From Flavobacteriaceae bacterium (GTDB lineage Bacteria; Bacteroidota; Bacteroidia; Flavobacteriales; Flavobacteriaceae), in assembly GCA_002698745.1 (NCBI GenBank), contig PAAD01000021.1, positions 1-42,260 on the forward strand: 42,260 nucleotides of DNA. Reading direction: 5' to 3'. The position numbers were made by a program, and so were the translations under genes. Below, in pieces: positions 34,890-42,260 of the stretch. How positions within the stretch are numbered: the stretch's first letter is position 1; each line of letters begins with the position of its first letter. Under the pieces are notes generated by a model. The model made no database searches. It saw nothing but the letters and a program-made list of their open reading frames with translations, and was not told the DNA's origin.

Positions 34890-36080
34890 ATGAACGTACA
34901 CGAATTTCAAGGAAAAGAGATTTTAGCTAAGTTTGGTGTAGGCGTACAACGCGGAATAGTAGCTACAACACCAGAAGAAGCGATTGCTGCAGCGAAGCAA
35001 TTAACTGAAGAAACGAGAACTAGTTGGTATGTGATTAAAGCACAGGTACACGCTGGCGGTCGCGGAAAAGGAGGAGGAGTAAAGCTTGCCATGTCTTTGG
35101 AAGAAGTTGCTCGGATTTCGGAAGAAATTATTGGAATGCAGTTAGTTACCCCACAAACCACAGCCGAAGGAAAGAAAGTACACCAAGTGCTTGTTGCTGA
35201 AGACGTCTATTATCCTGGCAACTCGGAACCCGAAGAAATTTATATCTCTATATTGCTCAACCGTACCACAGGGCGTAATATGATTATGTATTCTACTGAA
35301 GGTGGAATGGATATCGAAAAAGTGGCTGAAGAAACACCAGAACTTATTTTCACAGAAGAAATTAATCCAAACGTAGGTTTGTTGGCTTTTCAGGCACGCA
35401 AGATTGCCTTTAATCTTAACCTATCGGGCCTTGCATTTAAAGGCATGGTAAAGTTTGTGTCGGCCTTATACAAGGCTTATGTGGGTGCAGATGCTACCTT
35501 ATTTGAAATCAACCCGGTATTAAAAACCTCTGACGATAAAATCATTGCTGTTGATGCTAAGGTTACGTTAGACGATAATGCATTATTCCGTCATCCTGAT
35601 TTTGCCGCCATGCGCGATATCCGTGAAGAAAACCCAACTGATGTGGCAGCACGTGAGGTGGGACTCAACTACGTTCAGTTGGACGGCAATGTAGGTTGTA
35701 TGGTAAACGGAGCAGGATTGGCCATGGCGACCATGGATTTGATCAAGCAAGCAGGTGGTGATCCTGCCAACTTCCTAGATGTTGGTGGCACGGCTGATGC
35801 AGCTCGTGTAGAAGCTGCTTTCCGCATAATACTTCAAGACCCTAATGTAAAGGCTATTTTAGTAAATATTTTTGGTGGCATTGTACGCTGTGACCGTGTG
35901 GCGCAGGGCATTATTGATGCTTATAAAAACATGGGTGATGCGATTCAAGTACCTATCATTGTGCGTTTGCAAGGCACCAATGCCGACATTGCAAAACAGC
36001 TTATAGACGACTCAAGTCTAGATGTTCAGAGTGCTATTTTATTCCAAGAAGCTGCCGACAAGGTTCAGGAGGCACTCTGA
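34890..36080 (+). CDS. sucC: Succinyl-CoA synthetase beta subunit (ADP/GDP-forming)
   Basis: SucC, with SucD, converts succinyl-CoA to succinate with substrate-level phosphorylation in the TCA cycle. The 396-residue protein begins MNVHEFQGKEILAKFGV and has an N-terminal ATP-grasp domain (VHAGGRGKGGGVKLA; FEINPVL; DAKVTLDDNALFRHPD) and a C-terminal ligase domain (NGAGLAMATMD, DVGGTAD, NIFGGIVRCD). The length is standard. No sucD follows; the next gene is hsp20, so the alpha subunit is encoded elsewhere, as is usual in flavobacteria. Confidence 0.97.
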   Translation: MNVHEFQGKEILAKFGVGVQRGIVATTPEEAIAAAKQLTEETRTSWYVIKAQVHAGGRGKGGGVKLAMSLEEVARISEEIIGMQLVTPQTTAEGKKVHQVLVAEDVYYPGNSEPEEIYISILLNRTTGRNMIMYSTEGGMDIEKVAEETPELIFTEEINPNVGLLAFQARKIAFNLNLSGLAFKGMVKFVSALYKAYVGADATLFEINPVLKTSDDKIIAVDAKVTLDDNALFRHPDFAAMRDIREENPTDVAAREVGLNYVQLDGNVGCMVNGAGLAMATMDLIKQAGGDPANFLDVGGTADAARVEAAFRIILQDPNVKAILVNIFGGIVRCDRVAQGIIDAYKNMGDAIQVPIIVRLQGTNADIAKQLIDDSSLDVQSAILFQEAADKVQEAL

Positions 36081-36084
36081 TAAT

Positions 36085-36097
36085 TGACAAAAAGTCA
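36085..36097. promoter_or_regulatory. Inverted repeat TGACAAAAAGTCA, distal hsp20 element
   Basis: This is a perfect TGAC-n5-GTCA dyad starting five bases after the sucC stop. A similar dyad lies about 32 bases (three helical turns) downstream. Together they look like paired activator sites upstream of the sigma-54-like hsp20 promoter; the binding protein is not known. Confidence 0.45.
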
Positions 36098-36116
36098 GTT
36101 TATAACCACTACATAC

Positions 36117-36128
36117 TGACAAAATGTC
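36117..36128. promoter_or_regulatory. Inverted repeat TGACAAAATGTC, proximal hsp20 element
   Basis: The GACA-AAA-TGTC dyad (36118-36128), preceded by T, shares TGACAAAA with the distal element. Centre-to-centre distance between the two is about 32 bases. It lies just upstream of the -24 GG of the promoter. Confidence 0.45.
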
Positions 36129-36141
36129 CTTATAATTAAAT

Positions 36142-36157
36142 TGGTATACAAATTGCC
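36142..36157 (+). promoter_or_regulatory. Sigma-54-like promoter of hsp20
   Basis: The sequence TGGTATACAAATTGCC keeps the invariant GG (36143-36144) and GC (36155-36156) with exactly ten bases between them, and the TTGC of the -12 element. No TAnnTTTG box is present here. Transcription would start near 36168, giving a leader of about 25 bases. Confidence 0.5.
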
Positions 36158-36192
36158 ATTGATTAGATGTACAACATTTAAAACTTAACATT

Positions 36193-36621
36193 ATGAATTT
36201 AATACGAAGAACATCAAACCCTTTATTTCCATCTTTGTTAGATGAATTTTTTGGAAGCGACACACCCTTTTCAGGTTTGTCAAACCGGTCATATATTCCC
36301 TCAGTGAATATATCAGAAACTGACACAAATTTTGAATTGGCATTGGCTGCACCCGGTAAAACCCGCAAAGACTTTAATGTAGAGTTAGACGACCATGTGT
36401 TAACAATTTCAAGTGAATTTAAACACGAGGACAAATCAAATACGGAGCAATACACAAGACGTGAGTTTCGATACGATAATTTCCAACGCAGTTTTAGATT
36501 ACCAGAAACAATCGACTTCGAAGGAATCAAGGCAAAGTACGAAAATGGTATTATGACAATTAACCTCCCTAAACATGAGGAGGCCATTCCAGAACCAAAA
36601 AAGCAGATTGAAATAAACTAA
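36193..36621 (+). CDS. Hsp20/alpha-crystallin small heat-shock protein
   Basis: This ATP-independent chaperone holds unfolding proteins in large oligomers. The 142-residue protein has a short N-terminal arm (MNLIRRTSNPLFPSLLDEFFG), the alpha-crystallin domain (about 35-128, with FELALAAPGKTRKDFNVELDD and the C-terminal YENGIMTINLPK) and a tail ending PEPKKQIEIN, with an I-x-I-like anchor motif. The upstream region has a sigma-54-like promoter with two dyads, suggesting stress control by an enhancer-binding protein. It is convergent with uvrB, 12 bases away. Confidence 0.95.
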   Translation: MNLIRRTSNPLFPSLLDEFFGSDTPFSGLSNRSYIPSVNISETDTNFELALAAPGKTRKDFNVELDDHVLTISSEFKHEDKSNTEQYTRREFRYDNFQRSFRLPETIDFEGIKAKYENGIMTINLPKHEEAIPEPKKQIEIN

Positions 36622-36635
36622 GCTATTAAATAGCT
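36621..36635. repeat. Short inverted repeat between hsp20 and uvrB stops
   Basis: AGCTATT-A-AATAGCT bridges the two convergent stop codons. It has a 7-bp AT-rich stem, a one-base centre and no T run, so termination activity is uncertain. It is the only structure in the 12-base gap. Confidence 0.3.
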
Positions 36636-38622
36636 AAGCCAATGTTTTAAGTTGGTTTTGGATGCGTTCAATTTCATCCCTAAAATTAGCCGCCTTGATA
36701 AAATCCATATCCATCGCGGCTTTTTCCATATAGTTACGGGTCTGACGTATCCGAGCTTGCAGCTGCTCTTTGGTTAAATATTCAATGGGTTCAGCTGATT
36801 CTCTTTTGATATAATCATCTGCAACTGTACTGCGATCAAAGGCTTCTTCTAATGCCTTGTTTAGCGCTTGTGGCGTAATGTTGTGACGATCGTTGTATGC
36901 CATTTGCTTTTCGCGGCGATAATGAGTTTGGTCAATGGTCTTTTTCATGCTCTTGGTAACGTTATCTGCATACATAATGGCCTTACCATTTAGGTTTCTA
37001 GCAGCACGACCAACCGTTTGGGTAAGCGAACGCGCTGATCTTAGAAATCCCTCTTTGTCAGCGTCCAAAATAGCAACTAACGATACCTCTGGAAGGTCAA
37101 GACCTTCCCTTAATAGGTTGACACCAATCAGTACATCAAAAAGTCCTTTGCGTAAATCGTGCATGATTTCTACCCGTTCTAGGGTGTCAATATCACTGTG
37201 GATATAGCGACAACGAATGGATATACGCGACAAATACTTGGTTAATTCTTCTGCCATGCGCTTGGTTAGTGTGGTAACCAATACCCGTTCGTCTTTTTCT
37301 GCCCGTTGTTGAATCTCTTCAACCAAATCATCAATTTGATTTAAGCTTGAACGTACTTCAATGATTGGATCAAGAAGTCCTGTTGGACGAATCAATTGCT
37401 CTACATACACTCCTGCCGTTTTTTCAAGTTCATAATCTGATGGAGTAGCACTCACATAAATCACCTGTTGCTGTAACTGTTCAAATTCTTCATACTTCAA
37501 CGGTCTGTTGTCCATGGCTGCAGGCAGGCGGAAGCCAAATTCAACCAAGTTTTCTTTTCTGCTTCTATCCCCACCATACATGGCATGTACTTGAGATAGC
37601 GTTACGTGGCTTTCATCAACGACCATCAAAAAATCTTTTGGAAAGTAGTCCAACAAACAGAAGGGTCTGGTGCCAGGTGCACGTCCGTCTATGTAACGAG
37701 AATAGTTTTCAATCCCTGAGCAGTAGCCCAGTTCACGTATCATTTCCAAATCAAAATTGGTGCGCTCCTCCAGACGCTTGGCTTCAAGGTGTTTGCCAAC
37801 ACCTTTAAAGTAGTCCACTTGCGCCGTCAAATCATCTTGAATTTGGTGAATGGCGTTTTGCAGTACCTCGGGAGAGGTGGCAAACATATTGGCAGGGTAA
37901 ATAGTCAGTTTGTCAAAGTTCTCTTTTACGTTGCCAGTCAGAGGGTCAAATACTTCAATGGCTTCAATTTCATCTCCAAAAAAGTGTATCTTAAAGGCAT
38001 GGTCAGCATAGCTTGGGAAAACATCAACAATATCTCCATTTACACGAAAGTTGCCGTGCAGGAAGTCGGCAGTGGTGCGTGCATATAGGCTTTGCACCAA
38101 TTGATGTAAAAATTTTGTTCTGGGAATGACTTGGTCCACTTCAATGTCAATGACATTCTTTTTGAATTCCACGGGATTTCCTATTCCGTATAAACAAGAA
38201 ACAGAAGCAATTACAATTACATCCCTACGTCCAGATAGAAGAGCAGAGGTAGTGCTTAAACGCAGCTTTTCAATCTCATCGTTAACAGACAAGTCTTTTT
38301 CAATATAGGTGCCTGTTGAAGGGATATAGGCCTCGGGCTGGTAGTAGTCGTAATAGGAAACAAAATACTCTACCGCATTGTTGGGAAAGAATTGCTTGAA
38401 TTCAGAATAGAGCTGGGCTGCTAGGGTTTTGTTATGTGCCAGTACGAGCGTAGGTCGGCGGGTTTCCGCAATCACATTGGCTACCGTAAAGGTCTTTCCC
38501 GATCCCGTAACACCCAACAGGGTTTGGAATTTGTCATGGGAGGCAAGGCCTTGCGCCAATTGACTAATGGCAGCGGGTTGATCTCCAGTGGGTTTAAAGT
38601 CAGAAACAAGTTGAAACTCCAT
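36634..38622 (-). CDS. uvrB: UvrABC excision nuclease subunit B
   Basis: UvrB is the damage-verifying helicase-like subunit of nucleotide excision repair; it is loaded by UvrA and recruits UvrC. The 662-residue protein has Walker A GVTGSGKT (37-44), the damage-probing beta-hairpin [16 protein letters not shown]-like motif VVDESHVT, motif [11 protein letters not shown] and the C-terminal UVR coiled-coil motif ([20 protein letters not shown]) that contacts UvrC. It follows the ABC-2 permease gene on the same strand by 23 bases but has an exact -7 box seven bases before its ATG. Confidence 0.98.
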   Translation of the reverse strand: MEFQLVSDFKPTGDQPAAISQLAQGLASHDKFQTLLGVTGSGKTFTVANVIAETRRPTLVLAHNKTLAAQLYSEFKQFFPNNAVEYFVSYYDYYQPEAYIPSTGTYIEKDLSVNDEIEKLRLSTTSALLSGRRDVIVIASVSCLYGIGNPVEFKKNVIDIEVDQVIPRTKFLHQLVQSLYARTTADFLHGNFRVNGDIVDVFPSYADHAFKIHFFGDEIEAIEVFDPLTGNVKENFDKLTIYPANMFATSPEVLQNAIHQIQDDLTAQVDYFKGVGKHLEAKRLEERTNFDLEMIRELGYCSGIENYSRYIDGRAPGTRPFCLLDYFPKDFLMVVDESHVTLSQVHAMYGGDRSRKENLVEFGFRLPAAMDNRPLKYEEFEQLQQQVIYVSATPSDYELEKTAGVYVEQLIRPTGLLDPIIEVRSSLNQIDDLVEEIQQRAEKDERVLVTTLTKRMAEELTKYLSRISIRCRYIHSDIDTLERVEIMHDLRKGLFDVLIGVNLLREGLDLPEVSLVAILDADKEGFLRSARSLTQTVGRAARNLNGKAIMYADNVTKSMKKTIDQTHYRREKQMAYNDRHNITPQALNKALEEAFDRSTVADDYIKRESAEPIEYLTKEQLQARIRQTRNYMEKAAMDMDFIKAANFRDEIERIQNQLKTLA

Positions 38623-38629
38623 AGCTTGC

Positions 38630-38637
38630 CAAAAATA
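38630..38637 (-). promoter_or_regulatory. -7 promoter element TATTTTTG of uvrB
   Basis: This is an exact TAnnTTTG box on the minus strand, seven bases before the uvrB ATG, giving a leader of only a few bases. No convincing -33 element is seen, so read-through from the ABC genes is also possible. Confidence 0.5.
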
Positions 38638-38645
38638 GCAAAAAC

Positions 38646-39479
38646 TTAGAGGTCACGGCGTTTTAATATGTGATATGTCAATGCATAAAAAATATAGCAC
38701 CAAGCCGATACAATTAGCATGTCCAAAAGTTGTACGTTTGTGTTCTTGGTCATTTGTCCGCCTACTTGCTCTGCTAGGTTACTTACCGCAGAGAGGCGTG
38801 AAAAAGGTTCGCGCACCAAATTGCTCATGGCATTAAGCGGAAAAATGCGGAATACATCTTCTGCATTTAACCATTCTGGCGACTGCCATTTGAGCATGCC
38901 ATAGCAAAAGCCCTCAAACATCTGCCATATACCCAAGAAGCCAAGGGCAAAAGCCGATCGTTTTATTGCTGTACCTAAAAACAAACAGAAGCCAAAAAAA
39001 GCCATCAGTTTAATGAAATATGCAACCAGGTATTCCAAGTCTTGTATGATGATGGAAAATTCGTTGTAATTCGAATAAATCAGCCCAAGTATCATGGAGA
39101 CTACAAAAATAAATAATGTAGATATGGCGGCAAGGGAAAAAATCATCACCCACTTGGAATGTAGAAACTCACGTTTGCTAAGTCCGTCTATCAGGTTTTG
39201 CTTGATGGTTTTGTTGCTGTATTCGTTTGCTGTCATGGAAACGATAACCACGGCTAAGAATATCTTAAACCATGCGCCTATATAAGCGTTAAAATGCCAT
39301 ATATAAGGGAAGTTAAAGATGCCTTGCTCTGCCATATGAAACTTTATGGGGCCAATGTCAAACTTAATGGCAGCAATAAGCGCAATTGAGGTGAGCAATA
39401 TAAAATAAGCACCAATCAGGATGCGGCTTGAGCGATTGGCACGTAGCTTTTCGAATTCAATTAAAAACAATCGTTTCAT
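38646..39479 (-). CDS. ABC-2 type transporter permease
   Basis: This is a 277-residue membrane protein with six predicted helices: about 19-38, 65-88, 108-132, 150-170, 172-190 and 250-268. It has the ABC-2 layout, a cytoplasmic N-terminus (MKRLFLIEFEKLRANRSS) and an amphipathic segment after the second helix (NEYSNKTIKQNLIDGLSKREFLHSKW is the loop). It overlaps the ATPase gene by four bases (ATGA), so the two form one exporter. The substrate is unknown; this type is seen with antibiotic, bacitracin or polysaccharide export and in many uncharacterised flavobacterial pairs. Confidence 0.88.
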   Translation of the reverse strand: MKRLFLIEFEKLRANRSSRILIGAYFILLTSIALIAAIKFDIGPIKFHMAEQGIFNFPYIWHFNAYIGAWFKIFLAVVIVSMTANEYSNKTIKQNLIDGLSKREFLHSKWVMIFSLAAISTLFIFVVSMILGLIYSNYNEFSIIIQDLEYLVAYFIKLMAFFGFCLFLGTAIKRSAFALGFLGIWQMFEGFCYGMLKWQSPEWLNAEDVFRIFPLNAMSNLVREPFSRLSAVSNLAEQVGGQMTKNTNVQLLDMLIVSAWCYIFYALTYHILKRRDL

Positions 39480-40378
39480 CGCTTATTTTTTTTGGTTAGA
39501 ATTAAGAACTGTTCTTCTAGGCTTTTGTGTTTTTTTGCCAAATGTGTCAGTACAATTCCTTTGCTAGTCAGTGCCTTGCTTAAGGTTTCAATTTCTAGCG
39601 CTTTATTGGGGAAAGCAAATACCAATGTACCTTGTCGTTCTACTGTCTTAATGTGTTTGTTTTCTTCTAAGGCTTCCAGTAAGGCAGCATCGTCAGTTGC
39701 ATCAAGCTCAAAATACCCATGGTCGGTGGTCAATGCGGTTACAGGCCCAAAATAGATTTGTTTGCCTTTTTGCAATACCAGCACATGCGAGCATACTTTT
39801 TCTACCTCGTCCAAAAGATGGGAGGCCAGTAGAATGGTGGTGCCTTTGGCAGCAATTTTAAAAATGATATCCCTAACCTGTGCAATTCCTTTAGGATCTA
39901 GCCCGTTGGTGGGTTCGTCAAGAATGAGAATTTCGGGATCGTTGAGCAAGGCGGAGGCAATGGCCAGTCGCTGCTTCATCCCGACGGAATAGGTTTTAAA
40001 TTTGTCATGTTTTCGATCTAACAAATCCACCAATTCGAGTTTTTCTTCAATTTTGGATTGGGGTACTTCCTTTATCCTACAAACCAATCGTAAGTTTTTC
40101 GCTGCCGTCATAAATGGATAGAAATTGGGTCGTTCGATTATAGCCCCTACACGCTTTAGTGCTTGATATGTGCTTTGGGTTCCGCCAAACCAAGAAAAAT
40201 TCCCTCCGGTTGGATTGACCACATTAAGAATCATTCCTAGAGTTGTTGATTTGCCACTTCCGTTTGGCCCCAACATCCCATATATATTACCTTTTTCTAT
40301 GGAAAAGCTAAGTTGATTTACAGCTGTTATATGACCAAATTTTTTGGTCAGTTCATTTACGTTTAGAATGGTTTCCAT
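39476..40378 (-). CDS. ABC transporter ATP-binding protein (ABC-2 partner)
   Basis: The 300-residue ATPase has Walker A GPNGSGKSTT (about 37-46), a Q-loop region, signature YSVGMKQRLAIASALL (SVGMKQR in place of LSGGQ), Walker B ILILDEPTNGLDP and switch His in LLASHLL. The C-terminal ~80 residues form an extra DrrA/CcmA-like domain found in drug or lipid exporters. It starts divergently from the kinase-like gene 56 bases away; no exact -7 box is seen on this strand. It pairs with the overlapping permease. Confidence 0.93.
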   Translation of the reverse strand: METILNVNELTKKFGHITAVNQLSFSIEKGNIYGMLGPNGSGKSTTLGMILNVVNPTGGNFSWFGGTQSTYQALKRVGAIIERPNFYPFMTAAKNLRLVCRIKEVPQSKIEEKLELVDLLDRKHDKFKTYSVGMKQRLAIASALLNDPEILILDEPTNGLDPKGIAQVRDIIFKIAAKGTTILLASHLLDEVEKVCSHVLVLQKGKQIYFGPVTALTTDHGYFELDATDDAALLEALEENKHIKTVERQGTLVFAFPNKALEIETLSKALTSKGIVLTHLAKKHKSLEEQFLILTKKNKR

Positions 40379-40421
40379 AGTTGTAATAACGCAGCGAGGC
40401 TGTTTTTGTTACGCAATGTTT

Positions 40422-40429
40422 TAACTTTG
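40422..40429 (+). promoter_or_regulatory. -7 promoter element TAACTTTG of the kinase-like gene
   Basis: This is an exact TAnnTTTG box, five bases (TTCTC) before the ATG at 40435. Transcription would start at or beside the start codon; the second ATG at 40444 would then have a nine-base leader. Confidence 0.55.
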
Positions 40430-40434
40430 TTCTC

Positions 40435-41499
40435 ATGAGCGATATGCTAATTACAAAAAAAAAACCAACATACCCCATCAATCCATTCCTTGGGGATTAT
40501 TTGGAATTGTACTCACGGGCTTATCAAATCCCAGTATTTTACGATGATTTGCTTCGCTTTTCAGGTTCAGTGGCGGTGATGAATAAGCACGACCAAGATA
40601 GCTTGTGGGTGCGAGTGTTTTACTCAGACAGCGACCGTAAGGAAATAGACGAGCAGCTAAAGCGCGTTTATGCCTTGCTGCATTCAGACGGAAGTGCCAT
40701 GACCATTCCCTACTTAAGTGTAGATGCCATAGACTATTGCACCTTTGGTAACTCAAAGCCATTTCGAATTAAAGTGCGGAATACGTTAAACGACAATTTT
40801 ATTTATTTCTATGTAAAAAAAGCAGATGCTTCACGAGTTTACGGCTTAGAGCTTGAGCATATGCTTTCACCATACAACCTTAACTTTTTGGTGAACAAGA
40901 ATACGCTTATTGAAGAGCATATTGCTGGTATTCCAGGTGATGAGTTTATCAAAGAATTTTTACCAAAATGCAGTAAATCTGAACGTAACCAAATAGCCAA
41001 ATCTTTTGTCAAATTCAACGAGCGCTGCATGATACGTTTGCTGGGTGATATGCGTTCTTACAATTATTTGATTATCCCCATTCACGATTTTGATAAGGTT
41101 ATTTATAAAATCCGAGCCATTGATTTTGATCAGCAGTGCTATGAAGGTAATTTAAAGATTTACCGCCCTCAGTTTTTTAAGGAAAATTTCGAAATGGTCA
41201 TGCTTGTTAAGGATCATTTGACTAAAACATCAATTGACCAATATAAAATTGAGGAACGGGCTACTGTAGCTCGTCGTATTTTAGGTAACGAGACGAGGTT
41301 AACACATTTACTTAAATGTATGTTGAACGACCATATTTCAACCCCTGATAAGATTGAACAGTTGCGTGAGGAGGTTTATGAACTCACCAAACAGATATCG
41401 TTTAAAAAGAGTAAGTCTATGGGTGATATTATGCGCGCTTCATTTCATTTTGTAAAGCGCAACTACGAAAACCACGAAATGCTTCGTGTGGACAATTAA
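40435..41499 (+). CDS. Conserved-type hypothetical with kinase-like motifs
   Basis: I do not recognise a named family for this 354-residue soluble protein. Two segments match the catalytic core of the protein-kinase-like/APH superfamily: LLGDMRSYNYLI (Asp205, Asn210), with the D-x4-N spacing of the catalytic loop, and, about 20 residues later, AIDFDQQ (Asp230), equivalent to the metal-binding DFG aspartate. VKK (128-129) and ELE (139-141) could supply the usual Lys-Glu pair, less surely. The His normally before the GD is Leu. The C-terminal ~110 residues are helical and basic. No membrane segment or signal peptide is seen. The start is either ATG 40435 or 40444. Its stop overlaps that of the convergent gene by four bases. 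Confidence 0.7.
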   Translation: MSDMLITKKKPTYPINPFLGDYLELYSRAYQIPVFYDDLLRFSGSVAVMNKHDQDSLWVRVFYSDSDRKEIDEQLKRVYALLHSDGSAMTIPYLSVDAIDYCTFGNSKPFRIKVRNTLNDNFIYFYVKKADASRVYGLELEHMLSPYNLNFLVNKNTLIEEHIAGIPGDEFIKEFLPKCSKSERNQIAKSFVKFNERCMIRLLGDMRSYNYLIIPIHDFDKVIYKIRAIDFDQQCYEGNLKIYRPQFFKENFEMVMLVKDHLTKTSIDQYKIEERATVARRILGNETRLTHLLKCMLNDHISTPDKIEQLREEVYELTKQISFKKSKSMGDIMRASFHFVKRNYENHEMLRVDN

Positions 41500-41993
41500 T
41501 ACCAGTCTTGGGAGCTATCTTCTATGTCTTCGTCTAGGCCATTTTCCTCAACAGAATCATCATTCCACGCATCTTTATCAGCACTAAATGTTTTTTCTGG
41601 GGCTTCTTCCGGAACATCTCCGTGGGTATAAATAAGCATAGGGTAGGTGTTTCCAGGTTTTGGCTTATCGGTTTCAATTAGCTCAACAAAAAAGGTCCAT
41701 AAGTTTAAAAAATCATAGACGTAAAGCATTTTTGACACATCGGGAAATACGGAGTTAAGCGGAGTGTCGCTCATACGACGAACACTTTCATCCCCAATGT
41801 CAAACAATGAAATCGAATCTCCTTGCTGCCATTCTTTATCGCTTTCATAGAAGATGGCCATTTCTGAACCTCCAAAGCCAAAGGCTTGTGTGATGGCGTT
41901 ATGGAAATCTTCAAAGTTGTCCGTTTCTTGAAGTGCAATGTCTCTAAAAACGTCTTCTTTGGTGTCTAAAATAAGTCTAAAATGATAAATCAT
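41496..41993 (-). CDS. Plasmid pRiA4b ORF-3-like family protein
   Basis: This 165-residue protein begins MIYHFRLILDTKEDVFRDIAL and continues with FEDFHNAITQAFGF and MLYVYDFLNLWTFFVELIE, the pattern of the pRiA4b ORF-3-like (IS1096 TnpR-like passenger) domain. The 'YxYDFGDxW' core is present as YVYDFLNLWTF. The function is unknown, and despite the name there is no transposon here. The last ~35 residues are strongly acidic (DDSVEENGLDEDIEDSSQDWY). The ATG at 41993 overlaps the ctaA 3' end by 17 bases, so it is probably translationally coupled to it; the longer TTG start was rejected. Confidence 0.85.
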   Translation of the reverse strand: MIYHFRLILDTKEDVFRDIALQETDNFEDFHNAITQAFGFGGSEMAIFYESDKEWQQGDSISLFDIGDESVRRMSDTPLNSVFPDVSKMLYVYDFLNLWTFFVELIETDKPKPGNTYPMLIYTHGDVPEEAPEKTFSADKDAWNDDSVEENGLDEDIEDSSQDWY

Positions 41994-42260
41994 AGTTGTG
42001 TAATTTAATGCGTAAAATCCAGTAGAGTTGTACACCAAACAGCAGCGTGGCTACTACTAGGTGTAGTGGTTGGGTTGCGAATGGGAAGTCGAAATAGAAC
42101 ATGGCAATGCCAAGTGCTACTTCACCTCCGATTAGCCAAAGTATCACTCTGATAAAAAACTTTTCTAGTTGTTCTTTGACCACACTTACAAACAACCAAG
42201 CATTTGCAAGGAGTACGAGAATGGACAAGCTTCTGTGGATATAAAAGCTGAGTTCTGGAG
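41977..42260 (-). CDS. ctaA: Heme A synthase (COX15/CtaA), C-terminal part
   Basis: CtaA oxidises heme O to heme A for cytochrome c oxidase in the membrane. Only the last ~94 residues are in the window; the gene runs in from the right edge. The visible part reads PELSFYIHRSLSILVLLANAWLF, with the heme-ligand-type His in IHRS, followed by two or three more membrane helices (QPLHLVVATLLFGVQLYWILRI near the end, with a second conserved His in QPLHL). It shares 17 bases with the downstream pRiA4b ORF-3-like gene. The assignment rests on the conserved IHRS and QPLHL motifs and helix pattern. Confidence 0.8.
   Translation of the reverse strand, partial: PELSFYIHRSLSILVLLANAWLFVSVVKEQLEKFFIRVILWLIGGEVALGIAMFYFDFPFATQPLHLVVATLLFGVQLYWILRIKLHNYDLSF

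Noticed and set aside
36039-36587. 182-codon minus-strand open frame opposite hsp20 and the end of sucC
   Set aside because: It covers the hsp20 promoter and the alpha-crystallin coding region, which are well supported; its translation shows no known pattern.
41496-41993. Insertion-sequence remnant suggested by the IS1096/pRiA4b-like name of the family
   Set aside because: No transposase, terminal inverted repeats or target duplications are visible; the family is common in chromosomes without mobile elements.
1-42260. CRISPR arrays, tRNA or rRNA genes, prophage or integron structures
   Set aside because: No regularly spaced repeats, no cloverleaf sequences in the short gaps, and no integrase, phage or transposase genes were seen on either strand.

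Overview
The window looks like a chromosomal, mostly housekeeping segment from a low-GC member of the Bacteroidota, probably class Flavobacteriia. The evidence is: many exact matches to the Bacteroidota -7 promoter element TAnnTTTG just upstream of genes, no Shine-Dalgarno-like starts, a type B L31 protein, a DUF4199 protein, a 950-residue CarB lacking the C-terminal regulatory domain, a single-chain PurL, and an MtaB/LolE-like/RmuC complement typical of the class. There is no insertion sequence, phage gene, CRISPR array, tRNA or rRNA. Genes are tightly packed and no gap exceeds 300 bases; the largest gaps are 5313-5459 (between convergent genes, no clear terminator) and 36081-36192 (hsp20 control region).

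Left part (1-5312, plus strand): the end of ffh, then folD, queE and a cysteine-cluster protein chained by start/stop overlaps; a LolC/E-type ABC permease; and a cystathionine beta-synthase-type PLP enzyme with its own promoter. Next, on the minus strand (14502 down to 5460), comes a fatty-acid beta-oxidation locus: acyl-CoA synthetase, a MarR regulator, the bifunctional hydroxyacyl-CoA dehydrogenase/enoyl-CoA hydratase, thiolase, acyl-CoA dehydrogenase and a secreted M28 peptidase. A perfect 28-bp palindrome sits between the synthetase and marR, directly upstream of the marR -7 box; it is a strong candidate operator, and its transcript would also form a terminator-like hairpin.

Middle (14550-24540, minus strand): purL; an operon of phosphohexomutase, MsbA-type ABC exporter and RsmB-like RNA methyltransferase; and DUF4199 plus a family 2 glycosyltransferase, which share one reading frame separated only by a stop codon. 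Then 24622-33472 (mostly plus strand): rpmE2, a GlmU-like protein, mtaB, a small GNAT-like protein, an alpha/beta hydrolase, a TPR-like membrane protein, rpmH, carB and rmuC.

Right part (33502-42260): lysA, sucC, hsp20 with a sigma-54-like promoter, uvrB, a two-gene ABC-2 transporter, an uncharacterised protein with hallmarks of a kinase-like fold, a pRiA4b ORF-3-like protein and the C-terminal part of ctaA.

Most genes are recognisable core metabolism or maintenance. I see no large undescribed multi-gene system. The most interesting points are the kinase-like hypothetical at 40435-41499, the MarR palindrome, the sigma-54/inverted-repeat architecture at hsp20, the GlmU-like protein without the usual nucleotide-binding signature, and a set of genes whose -7 box lies 4-5 bases before the ATG, which predicts leaderless mRNAs.
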